Shown piece after piece: positions 34,052-40,421 of a stretch of DNA of 40,598 nt (position 1 is the stretch's first letter; every line of letters starts with the position of its first letter). The translations under genes and the position numbers were made by a program. Origin of the DNA: Acidobacteriota bacterium (GTDB taxonomy: Bacteria; Acidobacteriota; Vicinamibacteria; Vicinamibacterales; SCN-69-37); contig CANIII010000032.1 in NCBI GenBank assembly GCA_947467605.1, positions 1 through 40,598 on the forward strand. The letters are read 5' to 3'. The notes under the pieces are model-generated. The model was given only the letters and a program-made list of their open reading frames with translations, did not search any database and had not been told where the DNA came from.

Positions 34052-34119
34052 ACGCGGCAGCAGGCGCGTTGCTTCTCGCAGCATTTCGCAAAGAGATTGA
34101 CTGCAGGCTGGTGTGGTGA
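34030..34119 (+). pseudogene. Possible phage terminase C-terminal remnant
   Basis: In the frame next to the broken hsdR end, 29 residues read GAHDDTVNAAAGALLLAA and onward to a stop. The HDD-x-VNAAAGAL pattern resembles the C-terminus of phage large terminase nuclease domains. It has no start. A 10-base repeat cggcgcgcac at 34018-34027 and 34029-34038 marks the junction with hsdR. The family call is from a short motif only. Confidence 0.3.
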
Positions 34120-34217
34120 TGCGGTCGTGGTGCAGACGATCAGGGACTGTGGCCGCGTCCAGAGCTTAGGGGCTGCGCTTAATCCAGTAGGGCTGCCATC
34201 TCACCCACACTTCGGAG

Positions 34218-34223
34218 GATAAT
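34218..34223 (+). promoter_or_regulatory. -10-like box for the Nmad3-like gene
   Basis: GATAAT lies 9 bases before the ATG at 34233. The overlapping GGAGG (34214-34218) is too far from the start to be an ideal ribosome-binding site. Confidence 0.35.
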
Positions 34224-34232
34224 CACCCGCCA

Positions 34233-34970
34233 ATGCGTGCCTATTTGATTCGGATCGGCGTCGACCAGGCTTACGGCGGATGGAACGCTCCGATGGATCC
34301 TCGCACCCGGGAGTTCGTCTGGGTTCCTATTCCGGAAACTCGTCCGATGCGGGCCGAATTAAAACGAACGTACGCGGAAATCGTCCCGGTACTCAAGTCG
34401 TTCGAGCAGAGCCACACCGATGCGCGAACTGCCCTGGTTCGCCTGCCGTATGCACTCCAATCGCAGCAGATTCATCTCGACCCTGATTTTTCACACCTCA
34501 CGTACGGAGACAGCGGCACGCGGCGTGGAAAGGGCCTGACGCAGCTCGGCAAGAACGACGTGCTGGTGTTCTACGCGGGGCTGAGGCCAGTTGCGCGGAG
34601 CGAGCATCAATTGGTGTACGCGTTGGTCGGACTCTATCGAATCGCTGAGGTCGTTCGCGCTGGATCGGTTCCGTCAACTCGGTGGGCCGAGAATGCGCAT
34701 ACGCGATGCATCGAGACCGAGCCGGCCGACGTCATTGTGCGAGGCGAGTCGGGTCACAGCGGTCGGCTCCGCCGGTGTATTCCAGTGGGCGAGTTTCGAG
34801 AAAAGGCTTACCGAGTGCAGAACCCGATTCTGGACGCGTGGGGCGGTCTCTCGTGCAAGAACGGCTACCTGCAGCGCAGCGCAGTGCTTCCGACATTTCT
34901 CGAACCGGCGAAGTTCATGCGCTGGTTTGAAGCACAGCAGCCGGAATTGATCGCGGCTAACAACGTTTAG
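34233..34970 (+). CDS. Nucleotide-modification-associated domain protein (Nmad3-like)
   Basis: The protein has 245 residues and no signal or membrane segment. The opening RAYLIRIGVDQAYGGWNAP with FVWVPIPE, then HLDPDFSHLTYGDSG, RRGKGLTQLGKNDVLVFYAG and the C-terminal YLQRSAVLPTFLE fit the Nmad3 group predicted from comparative genomics to act with modified nucleotides or DNA. Experimental function is lacking. It stands in a defence-type island next to broken restriction genes but is itself intact with its own promoter box, so it may be the active survivor. Its last bases overlap a minus-strand fragment. Confidence 0.6.
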   Translation: MRAYLIRIGVDQAYGGWNAPMDPRTREFVWVPIPETRPMRAELKRTYAEIVPVLKSFEQSHTDARTALVRLPYALQSQQIHLDPDFSHLTYGDSGTRRGKGLTQLGKNDVLVFYAGLRPVARSEHQLVYALVGLYRIAEVVRAGSVPSTRWAENAHTRCIETEPADVIVRGESGHSGRLRRCIPVGEFREKAYRVQNPILDAWGGLSCKNGYLQRSAVLPTFLEPAKFMRWFEAQQPELIAANNV

Positions 34971-35181
34971 GGGGCTTCACTTTGGTGCCCAATCCTGGCG
35001 ACGGCGGCGCGTTCTTGGCTCGAGCGAGGATCTTGGCGACCTCGGCCTGTTCGATGTCCGACAGCCCGTTCATCGTTACTCGAATGTTCTTCGAGTAAAT
35101 CCGCTCCGAAAGGACTGGGGCGAGTTCCTCGAAGCTTGGGCCCTTCCTGCCATAGAACTTGAAGTGCTCGAAGGTCACCAA
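34957..35181 (-). pseudogene. Unassigned C-terminal gene fragment
   Basis: The readable stretch is 74 residues with a TTG as its only start, and the frame stays open upstream to about 35230, ending at the serine-hydrolase junction. It has a mixed basic composition (FEHFKFYGRKGPSFEELAPV, DIEQAEVAKILARAK) and no recognised domain. It looks like the tail of a larger gene whose front was lost in the same rearrangement that cut the serine hydrolase. It may also be a chance frame. Confidence 0.35.
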
Positions 35182-35219
35182 CGGGCTCTGATAAGGGCGA
35201 TTACGTTGACGGGAAGCCG

Positions 35220-35519
35220 CTAATGCGGACTATCGACCGCGAGCGCCATCACAGTGAAGGGTTTGGTCGCCGAGGCGAGATAGAACGGCGTGTGGTCGTT
35301 GACGACGTCGGGAGCGCCGAGTGCGCGGACGCCGAAGCCGCGCGTCATCACGACCTTGCCGTCTTTCACGATGGCGACGCCGACGCCCGGGACGTTCCAC
35401 GCCCGCACGATGTCGGCGACGCGCGCGTCGATGTCGGTGACCGGCGCCTGGGCGCGAAGGTGGCTCGGGACGATCAGCGTCGCGACGGTGACGAATGCGA
35501 GGAGCGGGCGGAAGAACAT
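35220..35519 (-). pseudogene. N-terminal fragment of class C-type serine hydrolase
   Basis: The 99 residues comprise a signal peptide (FFRPLLAFVTVATLIVPSHL) and the first third of a beta-lactamase/transpeptidase-like domain: VPGVGVAIVKDGKVVMTRGFG and the nucleophile motif S83-A-T-K86 in LASATKPFT. The frame then reads VMALAVDSPH and stops, whereas intact members continue for another 250 residues or more. A good GGAGG ribosome-binding site and an upstream inverted repeat remain. The break coincides with the edge of the rearranged region. Confidence 0.8.
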
Positions 35520-35541
35520 ACGGGCCTCCGTGGGCAGCTAG

Positions 35542-35554
35542 TGTGTATTACACA
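35542..35554. promoter_or_regulatory. 13-base inverted repeat, possible operator
   Basis: TGTGTA-T-TACACA is a perfect inverted repeat, 23 bases upstream of the ATG of the truncated serine hydrolase. It looks like a repressor site of the BlaI or PadR kind, but no such regulator is encoded in the window. Confidence 0.4.
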
Positions 35555-35602
35555 ATAGCGACTTCGCGAGGCCTGTCGCAACGCTGTCCGGATTCGCGCG
35601 CC

Positions 35603-36715
35603 CTACAGTCCCAGCAGGAACGCCTCGGAAGAGAACCCGGGACCGAGCGCGGAGACGACGCCGTATTTGTCGGCCGTGGGTGCATCGCGCCGAAGCCCGG
35701 ACGCAGGCGGAGCCTGCCGCGCCGAAGCCGAAGGCGAAGGCGGGTGCGTGGCGATGTAGCGCGACAGCACGTACATCACCGTCACCGACGACATGTTGCC
35801 GTAGTCGCGGAAGACATCCTTCGACCACTGGAAGCGATCGGTGCTGATGCCGTACGCGTCCGCGTAGGCCTGCAGCACTTTCGGTCCGCCCGGGTGATAG
35901 AGAAACTCCGTCACATCTCCGAGTGTGAGCCCTCGCATCTCGAGCAGCGTCGTCAGTTCCGACGCCGCGTAGTCGCGAATGATCGCGGGGATGCGCTGGT
36001 CGAACACGACCTGGAGGCCGCGCGCGACGACGCTCCAGCCCATGATGTCGAGCGAGTCGGGGAAGAGCATCGAGCGCGTGCCCAGAATCGGAAACCCCGC
36101 ATCGTCGGTGTCGTCGCCGGAGACGAGCGCGCAGGCGGCGCCGTCGGCGAAGAGCGCGGTGGCGACGAGGTTGCTCTTCGAGAAGTCGTCAGCGAGGAAT
36201 GTGAGTGAACACATCTCCGCGGCGAACACGAGCGCGCGTTCGCGCGGGTGTCCGACGAGGTCGCGTGCGGCGGTGGCGAGTCCGGCCACGCCGCCGGCGC
36301 AGCCGAGGCCCCAGATCGGCGTGCGGCGCACGTCGCGCTTGAGACCGAGCACGTTGATGAGCCGCGCGTCGATCGACGGCGTGGCCAGGCCCGTCGTGTT
36401 GACGAAGAAGACGCGGTCGATGTCGGTGGGCTTCAGCCCGCGGCGCGCGAGCAGCGTCCGGGCCGCCTCCGCGCAGAGCGTGGTGGCCGCCTCGATGTAG
36501 GCCTCGTTCTTTTCGCCGAGGCCGTGATCGGTCTCGTACCAGCTCGGCGGTTTGCAGATATTGCGCGAGCGGATGCCCGTGTTGGCGAACAGCGGCATCA
36601 ACCGCTCGATGTGCGGCATCGCGCCACCGAACCGGGCGCGCGCGAACGCAGCCGCGTCTTCCTGAGCGATCGCAAACGGCGGCTCCGCCGTGGCGACATC
36701 GACGAGTTGGGGCAT
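35603..36715 (-). CDS. Type III polyketide synthase (chalcone/stilbene synthase family)
   Basis: A 370-residue enzyme with the full catalytic triad of type III PKS: C139 (WGLGCAGGVAGL), H274 (FLYHPGGPKV) and N307 (YGNMSSVTVMYVL), plus the GPGF loop near the C-terminus (LGPGFSSEAF). It would condense malonyl-CoA units onto an acyl starter to give pyrones, resorcinols or similar compounds. Between N307 and the GPGF loop there is an extra Pro/Ser/Ala-rich stretch (about residues 324-349) encoded by a GC-rich repeat that also occurs just upstream of the gene. No partner methyltransferase or oxidase is adjacent. The start at 36715 is preceded by AAGGTG. Confidence 0.85.
   Translation of the reverse strand: MPQLVDVATAEPPFAIAQEDAAAFARARFGGAMPHIERLMPLFANTGIRSRNICKPPSWYETDHGLGEKNEAYIEAATTLCAEAARTLLARRGLKPTDIDRVFFVNTTGLATPSIDARLINVLGLKRDVRRTPIWGLGCAGGVAGLATAARDLVGHPRERALVFAAEMCSLTFLADDFSKSNLVATALFADGAACALVSGDDTDDAGFPILGTRSMLFPDSLDIMGWSVVARGLQVVFDQRIPAIIRDYAASELTTLLEMRGLTLGDVTEFLYHPGGPKVLQAYADAYGISTDRFQWSKDVFRDYGNMSSVTVMYVLSRYIATHPPSPSASARQAPPASGLRRDAPTADKYGVVSALGPGFSSEAFLLGL
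35703..35751. repeat. GC-rich palindromic repeat, copy 1 (inside the PKS gene)
   Basis: Bases 35720-35751 match 36777-36808 at 29 of 32 positions (core ccgaagcc, aaggcgaaggcgg). The unit itself folds as CGCC-GAA-GCC-AAA/GAA-GGC-GAA-GGCG. A flanking inverted repeat gcaggc/gcctgc lies at 35703-35717. It is read in frame as part of the PKS. Confidence 0.65.
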
Positions 36716-36770
36716 GGAGACACCTTAGCAGGTGCGCGGGTGCGCGGGTGCCGCTGCGCGGATGCGGGGG

Positions 36771-36808
36771 GCCTCTCGCCGAAGCCAAAGGCGAAGGCGG
36801 ATGCGCGG
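36771..36808. repeat. GC-rich palindromic repeat, copy 2 (intergenic)
   Basis: This copy lies between the PKS start and the end of the secreted-protein gene, next to short tandem gtgcgcgg units (36731-36750). The resemblance to copy 1 and the internal stems suggest a REP-like intergenic element. Confidence 0.6.
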
Positions 36809-36814
36809 GCCTGT

Positions 36815-37408
36815 CTACTTGCCGGGCAGCGTTCGTTCGCTCTCGGTGAAGTGCGGGAACTTCAGGTCCTCGCCGAGGGTGTACGTGGTTCTGAACGTGA
36901 CTTCGATCGCCTGCGTCGGACAGCACCCGGCGTCACCCGGCGCCCAGCGCGTGCCCTTCACGATGATCTGACCGGGCGTGATCTTCGCGGATGCCCAGTC
37001 GAGTGTGCGCGACCAGCGGCCGCCCACGCGTTCGGTCGTCACGAGGTGATACAGCCGCTCGACCGGTCCCGGCGCCCGGCCCTTGCCCTGCCCCGCGGCG
37101 AAGAGCGCGAGGTACTCCTCGTGCCCGTTGGTCATGTCCACGCCTTCGAGTGTGAAGAACGCGACGGCGTCTGTGCTGTCCTTGGCGAAGACCGGACCGA
37201 ACGTGACGCGACGCAGCGTTGGCTCGCTCGTGGAGAAGCCGTCGCTGTAGAGCGCGACCAGTTTGTCCACTTCGCGGTCGATGAACCCTGCCGGTGTGTT
37301 CGCCGCGGGGCGCGCGGGTGTCGCCGGCGCCTTGGGCGCGGGCTTCGTCTGGGCCGACAATGCGCTCACTGCGCCGATCACGAACAGCACCACCAGTTGA
37401 CGACGCAT
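36815..37408 (-). CDS. Secreted hypothetical protein
   Basis: The 197-residue exported protein has a signal peptide (about 1-20, LVVLFVIGAVSALSAQ) and an Ala/Pro/Lys linker (KPAPKAPATPARPAA). A beta-rich domain follows, containing GVDMTNGHEEYLALFAAG, YHLVTTERVGGRW and the cysteine pair in GDAGCCPTQAIEV. I do not recognise a family. The start overlaps the stop of the SnoaL-like gene by one base (TGATG), so it is the last gene of the ABC-transporter operon. The upstream extension of its frame is antisense-like filler and was not used. Confidence 0.65.
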   Translation of the reverse strand: MRRQLVVLFVIGAVSALSAQTKPAPKAPATPARPAANTPAGFIDREVDKLVALYSDGFSTSEPTLRRVTFGPVFAKDSTDAVAFFTLEGVDMTNGHEEYLALFAAGQGKGRAPGPVERLYHLVTTERVGGRWSRTLDWASAKITPGQIIVKGTRWAPGDAGCCPTQAIEVTFRTTYTLGEDLKFPHFTESERTLPGK

Positions 37409-37788
37409 CAATGGTCCTCCGGACGTTCGATACCCTGCTCCGCCCACAACTCGGCGAACGGGCGGGAATCGCACACCACGCGCACCGTGCTGATCCTGCC
37501 GTCCACCACCGTGAAGAAGGCCGCGACCGGCGCGACGACGCCGCGGATCGTGTGGGCGTTGTAGAAGAGGCACAGGTCATTGCCGTCCGCGAACACGCGC
37601 TGCATCTCGATGCGCGTGATCCATCCGCGCAGGCGCTGCATCGACGCCACGTATTCATCCGCGTCCGTCATCGTCGCGAACCACCCGACGAAGAGGAACG
37701 TGTCGGCGAGCAACCGTCTGGCGGCGGCGTAGTCCTGTTGCTCGATGGCGGCGTAGAACGCCCTGACGACGTCGCCGGGATGGGTCAC
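37408..37788 (-). CDS. SnoaL-like / NTF2-family protein
   Basis: A 126-residue soluble protein with the NTF2-like fold pattern: VVRAFYAAIEQQDYAAARRL, TMTDADEYVASMQRL, and the closing strands FADGNDLCLFYNAHT and VVAPVAAFFTVVDGRI. Such proteins are small binding or isomerase-like domains, and the ligand here is unknown. The GTG start overlaps the stop of the ABC transporter gene by 4 bases (GTGA) and its stop touches the next gene's start, so all three are translationally coupled. This frame continues open far upstream across the transporter, but that part is antiparallel shadow. Confidence 0.75.
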   Translation of the reverse strand: MTHPGDVVRAFYAAIEQQDYAAARRLLADTFLFVGWFATMTDADEYVASMQRLRGWITRIEMQRVFADGNDLCLFYNAHTIRGVVAPVAAFFTVVDGRISTVRVVCDSRPFAELWAEQGIERPEDH

Positions 37789-39881
37789 GGGGTGTCTTTC
37801 GTCAGTCGTCGGCGGCGGCGCGGAAGGCTCTCGCCCGTCTGGACGCGCCACATGCTCGCGTAGATGCCGTCGGCCTCGATCAACTCGTCGTGCCGGCCCT
37901 GTTCGCGCACGCAGCCGTCGTCGAGCACGTAGATGAGGTCGGCCTGGCGGATCGTCGACAGGCGATGGGCCACGATGATCGTCGTGCGGTCCGCCGTCAC
38001 TTCGCGGAGCGAACGCTGCACGGCGGCTTCCGTTTCGTAGTCGAGCGCGGAGGTGGCCTCGTCGAACAGCAGGATCGGCCGGTTGGCGAGGACGACGCGC
38101 GCGATCGCCAGTCGCTGGCGCTGACCGGCCGAAAGTGTGTGTCCGCCGTAGCCGACGAGGGTGTCGTAGCCGTGGGGCATCGACATGATGAACTCGTGCG
38201 CCTCGGCGACCTCCGCGGCCTGCTGGATGTCGGCGTCGCTGGCATCGGGCCGCGCATAGGCGATGTTGTATCTGATCGTGCCTGCGAACACCGCCACTTC
38301 CTGCGAGACCATCGCGATCGCGCTGCGCAGGCTGTCGAGCTGCATGTCGCGAATGTCGGTGCCGTCGTACCGCACGGAGCCGTCCTGCACGTCGTAGAAC
38401 CGCAGCAGCAGTTTCAGCAGCGTGGTCTTGCCGGCGCCGCTCGAGCCGACGATGCCGATGGTCTGGCCGGCCGGGAAGCGCATGGTGAGCTTGCGGAACA
38501 CGTGGTGATCCGGCGCGTAGCCGAACGTCACGTCGTCGAGCGTGATGTCGCCGCCGTGCGCGCGCATCGGCCGCGCGTGGGCCGGGCTCGTGATCACGGG
38601 CTGCATGTCGAGGGCGGCGAACACGCGTTTCAGCGACAGGCTCGTGCGCTGGTAGTTCTCGAGGCTCGTGCCGAAATAGCCGATGGCGGCCAGCAGTCGC
38701 AGCTGGCTGGAGCCCACGATGTTGAACGAGCCGGGCGAGAGCGTGCCGTTCTCGACGGCCTTGACGCCGTAGGCGAGCGACGCCGTGAAGCCGGTGCCGA
38801 CGATCATCGTCAGCGCGGGCACGTATTGCGCGCTCAGCTCGTTGGCCAGGCGCGCGCTGCGGATCTGCGCGTCGCCGGCGGCGGCGACGTGGTCGGCTTC
38901 GATTTCCTGCGCGGCGAAGCTGTTGATCGTCTTCAGGCCGGAGAGATTGCCGTGGATGATCGCGGAGAGGCGCTCGCCATCGCGCTGCGCGGCTTTCAGC
39001 TTCTCGGTCAGCGGACCGAGCAGTTCCTTCGAGGCGAGGAGCACCGGCGGCGCGAGCAGCAACTGGGCCACGGCGAAGATCGGCGAGAGCGTCAGGAACG
39101 TGGCGGCGACGGCAAGGCCGTTGGCGGCGATCGTCACGATCGGGTCGCTGCCGTCCTTGATGAAGCTGTGGATGCGCGCGAGGTCGCCTTCGATCAGGTT
39201 GACCCAGGCGCTCACGTCGCGCGATTCGAACTGGGCGACGTCCAGCCGCTGCATGTGCGCATAGAGCTCGTTGCGCAGGTCGTGGCGGACGACGTCCGCG
39301 AGTTCCGCGGACGCGCGGCGATGCACGTACTCGAGCACCGAGTCGACGGCCCACACGGTGAGGCCGACGATGCCGAGGCCGACCCACTGCGACTTCGCCG
39401 TGCGGAGGCCGAGCTTGGCGAGCAGCGACGAGTTGCCGCGCGTGGCGATGTCGATGCCGGCGCCGATCATGATGGGCGGCGCGGAGTCGAGGACGCGATT
39501 GGTGAACGACGCGCCGAGCATGCGCGTGACCAGCGGTCGGTACGGCTGGGTGCGGGCGAGCAGTCGCTTCAGGGGATCGGGCGACTGGCCGTTCGCCGTC
39601 GTGGCTGCGGGCGCGGGCCCTGGCGGGGGCTGGAGGACCGGCAGCGGCGGCGCCACCAGCGCGCGGTGCACGGCGGCCTGCACCCAGCGGCCGGCTTCAT
39701 CGGACGGAATGTGGCGCGCGAACTCGAGGAGGAGATTGCCGGTCCGGGCGTTGGCGGTCACGCTCCGCACATCGGCAAGGCTCTGCAGCCAGCCACTGGT
39801 GCTGACGCAGAGCGATACGTTGTCTCGAAGGACCGGGACGTGCCAGCGGACGCGACCGGGCAGTTCAGAAAGGATGAGCAT
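37785..39881 (-). CDS. ABC transporter (fused membrane and ATPase domains) with N-terminal HMA-like domain
   Basis: The protein has 698 residues. Residues 1-75 form an HMA_2-like ferredoxin-fold domain (ELPGRVRWHVPVLRD, ANARTGNLLLEF) without a CxxC metal site. A Pro/Ala linker follows at 76-100. A six-span exporter membrane domain covers about 110-430. The ATPase domain has Walker A GSSGAGKTT (479-487), Q527, a variant signature LSAGQ (583-587), Walker B ILLFDE (603-608) and H639 in AHRLST. It should work as a homodimeric exporter. The HMA fold suggests a role in metal or membrane stress, although the missing cysteines argue for protein contact. The DUF5132-like gene precedes it on the same strand. 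Confidence 0.8.
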   Translation of the reverse strand: MLILSELPGRVRWHVPVLRDNVSLCVSTSGWLQSLADVRSVTANARTGNLLLEFARHIPSDEAGRWVQAAVHRALVAPPLPVLQPPPGPAPAATTANGQSPDPLKRLLARTQPYRPLVTRMLGASFTNRVLDSAPPIMIGAGIDIATRGNSSLLAKLGLRTAKSQWVGLGIVGLTVWAVDSVLEYVHRRASAELADVVRHDLRNELYAHMQRLDVAQFESRDVSAWVNLIEGDLARIHSFIKDGSDPIVTIAANGLAVAATFLTLSPIFAVAQLLLAPPVLLASKELLGPLTEKLKAAQRDGERLSAIIHGNLSGLKTINSFAAQEIEADHVAAAGDAQIRSARLANELSAQYVPALTMIVGTGFTASLAYGVKAVENGTLSPGSFNIVGSSQLRLLAAIGYFGTSLENYQRTSLSLKRVFAALDMQPVITSPAHARPMRAHGGDITLDDVTFGYAPDHHVFRKLTMRFPAGQTIGIVGSSGAGKTTLLKLLLRFYDVQDGSVRYDGTDIRDMQLDSLRSAIAMVSQEVAVFAGTIRYNIAYARPDASDADIQQAAEVAEAHEFIMSMPHGYDTLVGYGGHTLSAGQRQRLAIARVVLANRPILLFDEATSALDYETEAAVQRSLREVTADRTTIIVAHRLSTIRQADLIYVLDDGCVREQGRHDELIEADGIYASMWRVQTGESLPRRRRRLTKDTP

Positions 39882-39970
39882 GGATCAGAGGCGCTGACAC
39901 GGGCATGCCGACCGTGGCTGGATCAGTGCCTCCGGCGTGGCGAACGGCGACGCGACGCGCGCGGCGCGGA

Positions 39971-40261
39971 CTAGCCGCGCTTGGCGTTGATCTGCGCCTG
40001 TAGCGCCGCAACTTCCTGACGCAACTGGGCGACTTCCGCTTCGGACGCCTGCGCCGCCTTCTGCGCGAGCGCTTCGTTCTTGATGGACTCGGCTTCGATC
40101 TTGGCCTTGGTCCACGCATCCTTCGCGAGGTCCGTGGCTTCGTAGCCCCCGCGAACGGTGCCGACGATCAGCGGACGCAATGCCACCATGCCCACCGCCG
40201 TGACGGCCGCACCAACGCCGATGCCCGCCCACGTCACTTTTCCGATAATTGGTAGAATCAT
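39971..40261 (-). CDS. DUF5132-like small membrane protein
   Basis: A 96-residue protein with one glycine-rich membrane segment (VTWAGIGVGAAVTAVGMVAL, about 7-27), the motif ALRPLIVGTVRGGYEATDLA, then a charged coiled-coil tail with heptad-like AEVAQLRQEVAALQAQI. The layout matches DUF5132-type proteins, which often accompany HMA-domain proteins and metal ATPases. It is 89 bases upstream of the HMA-ABC transporter on the same strand. An in-frame GTG at 40270 is an alternative start. An AGGAG site lies 10 bases before the chosen ATG. Confidence 0.6.
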   Translation of the reverse strand: MILPIIGKVTWAGIGVGAAVTAVGMVALRPLIVGTVRGGYEATDLAKDAWTKAKIEAESIKNEALAQKAAQASEAEVAQLRQEVAALQAQINAKRG

Positions 40262-40294
40262 GGTGCTCACGCTCCTGATGATGAAGACGAAAGC

Positions 40295-40324
40295 AGTCTA
40301 CTGGTACAGCATAGGGAAAAGCAA
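40295..40324 (-). promoter_or_regulatory. Promoter candidate for the DUF5132-ABC operon
   Basis: On the minus strand TTGCTT (40324-40319) and TAGACT (40300-40295) are separated by 18 bases, about 33 bases before the ATG at 40261. The leader contains AGGAG, so this is an ordinary, leadered promoter. Confidence 0.45.
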
Positions 40325-40389
40325 CCGCAGGCCGGGCCCGTTCATTGACGACGCCAGCATCGACATGTCATGATCTCGGCCCTCAGGGT

Positions 40390-40408
40390 GTTGGCCTGAT
40401 CGGCCAAC
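40390..40408. repeat. Short inverted repeat before the last gene
   Basis: GTTGGCC and GGCCAAC form a perfect 7-base stem around TGATC, 13 bases upstream of the ATG at 40422. It may be an operator or an mRNA hairpin controlling the start of that gene. Confidence 0.4.
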
Positions 40409-40421
40409 CAACTTCTGCTTC

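Noticed and set aside
36248..37564. Plus-strand open frame opposite the PKS and secreted-protein genes
   Set aside because: It crosses two clear minus-strand genes and has a composition dominated by Arg, Ala and Gly with no recognisable motif.
37890..39974. Very long plus-strand open frame (694 codons) opposite the ABC transporter
   Set aside because: It is antisense to a gene with complete ABC motifs, is rich in Arg, Asp, Gly and His as expected from a shadow frame in GC-rich DNA, and shows no domain.
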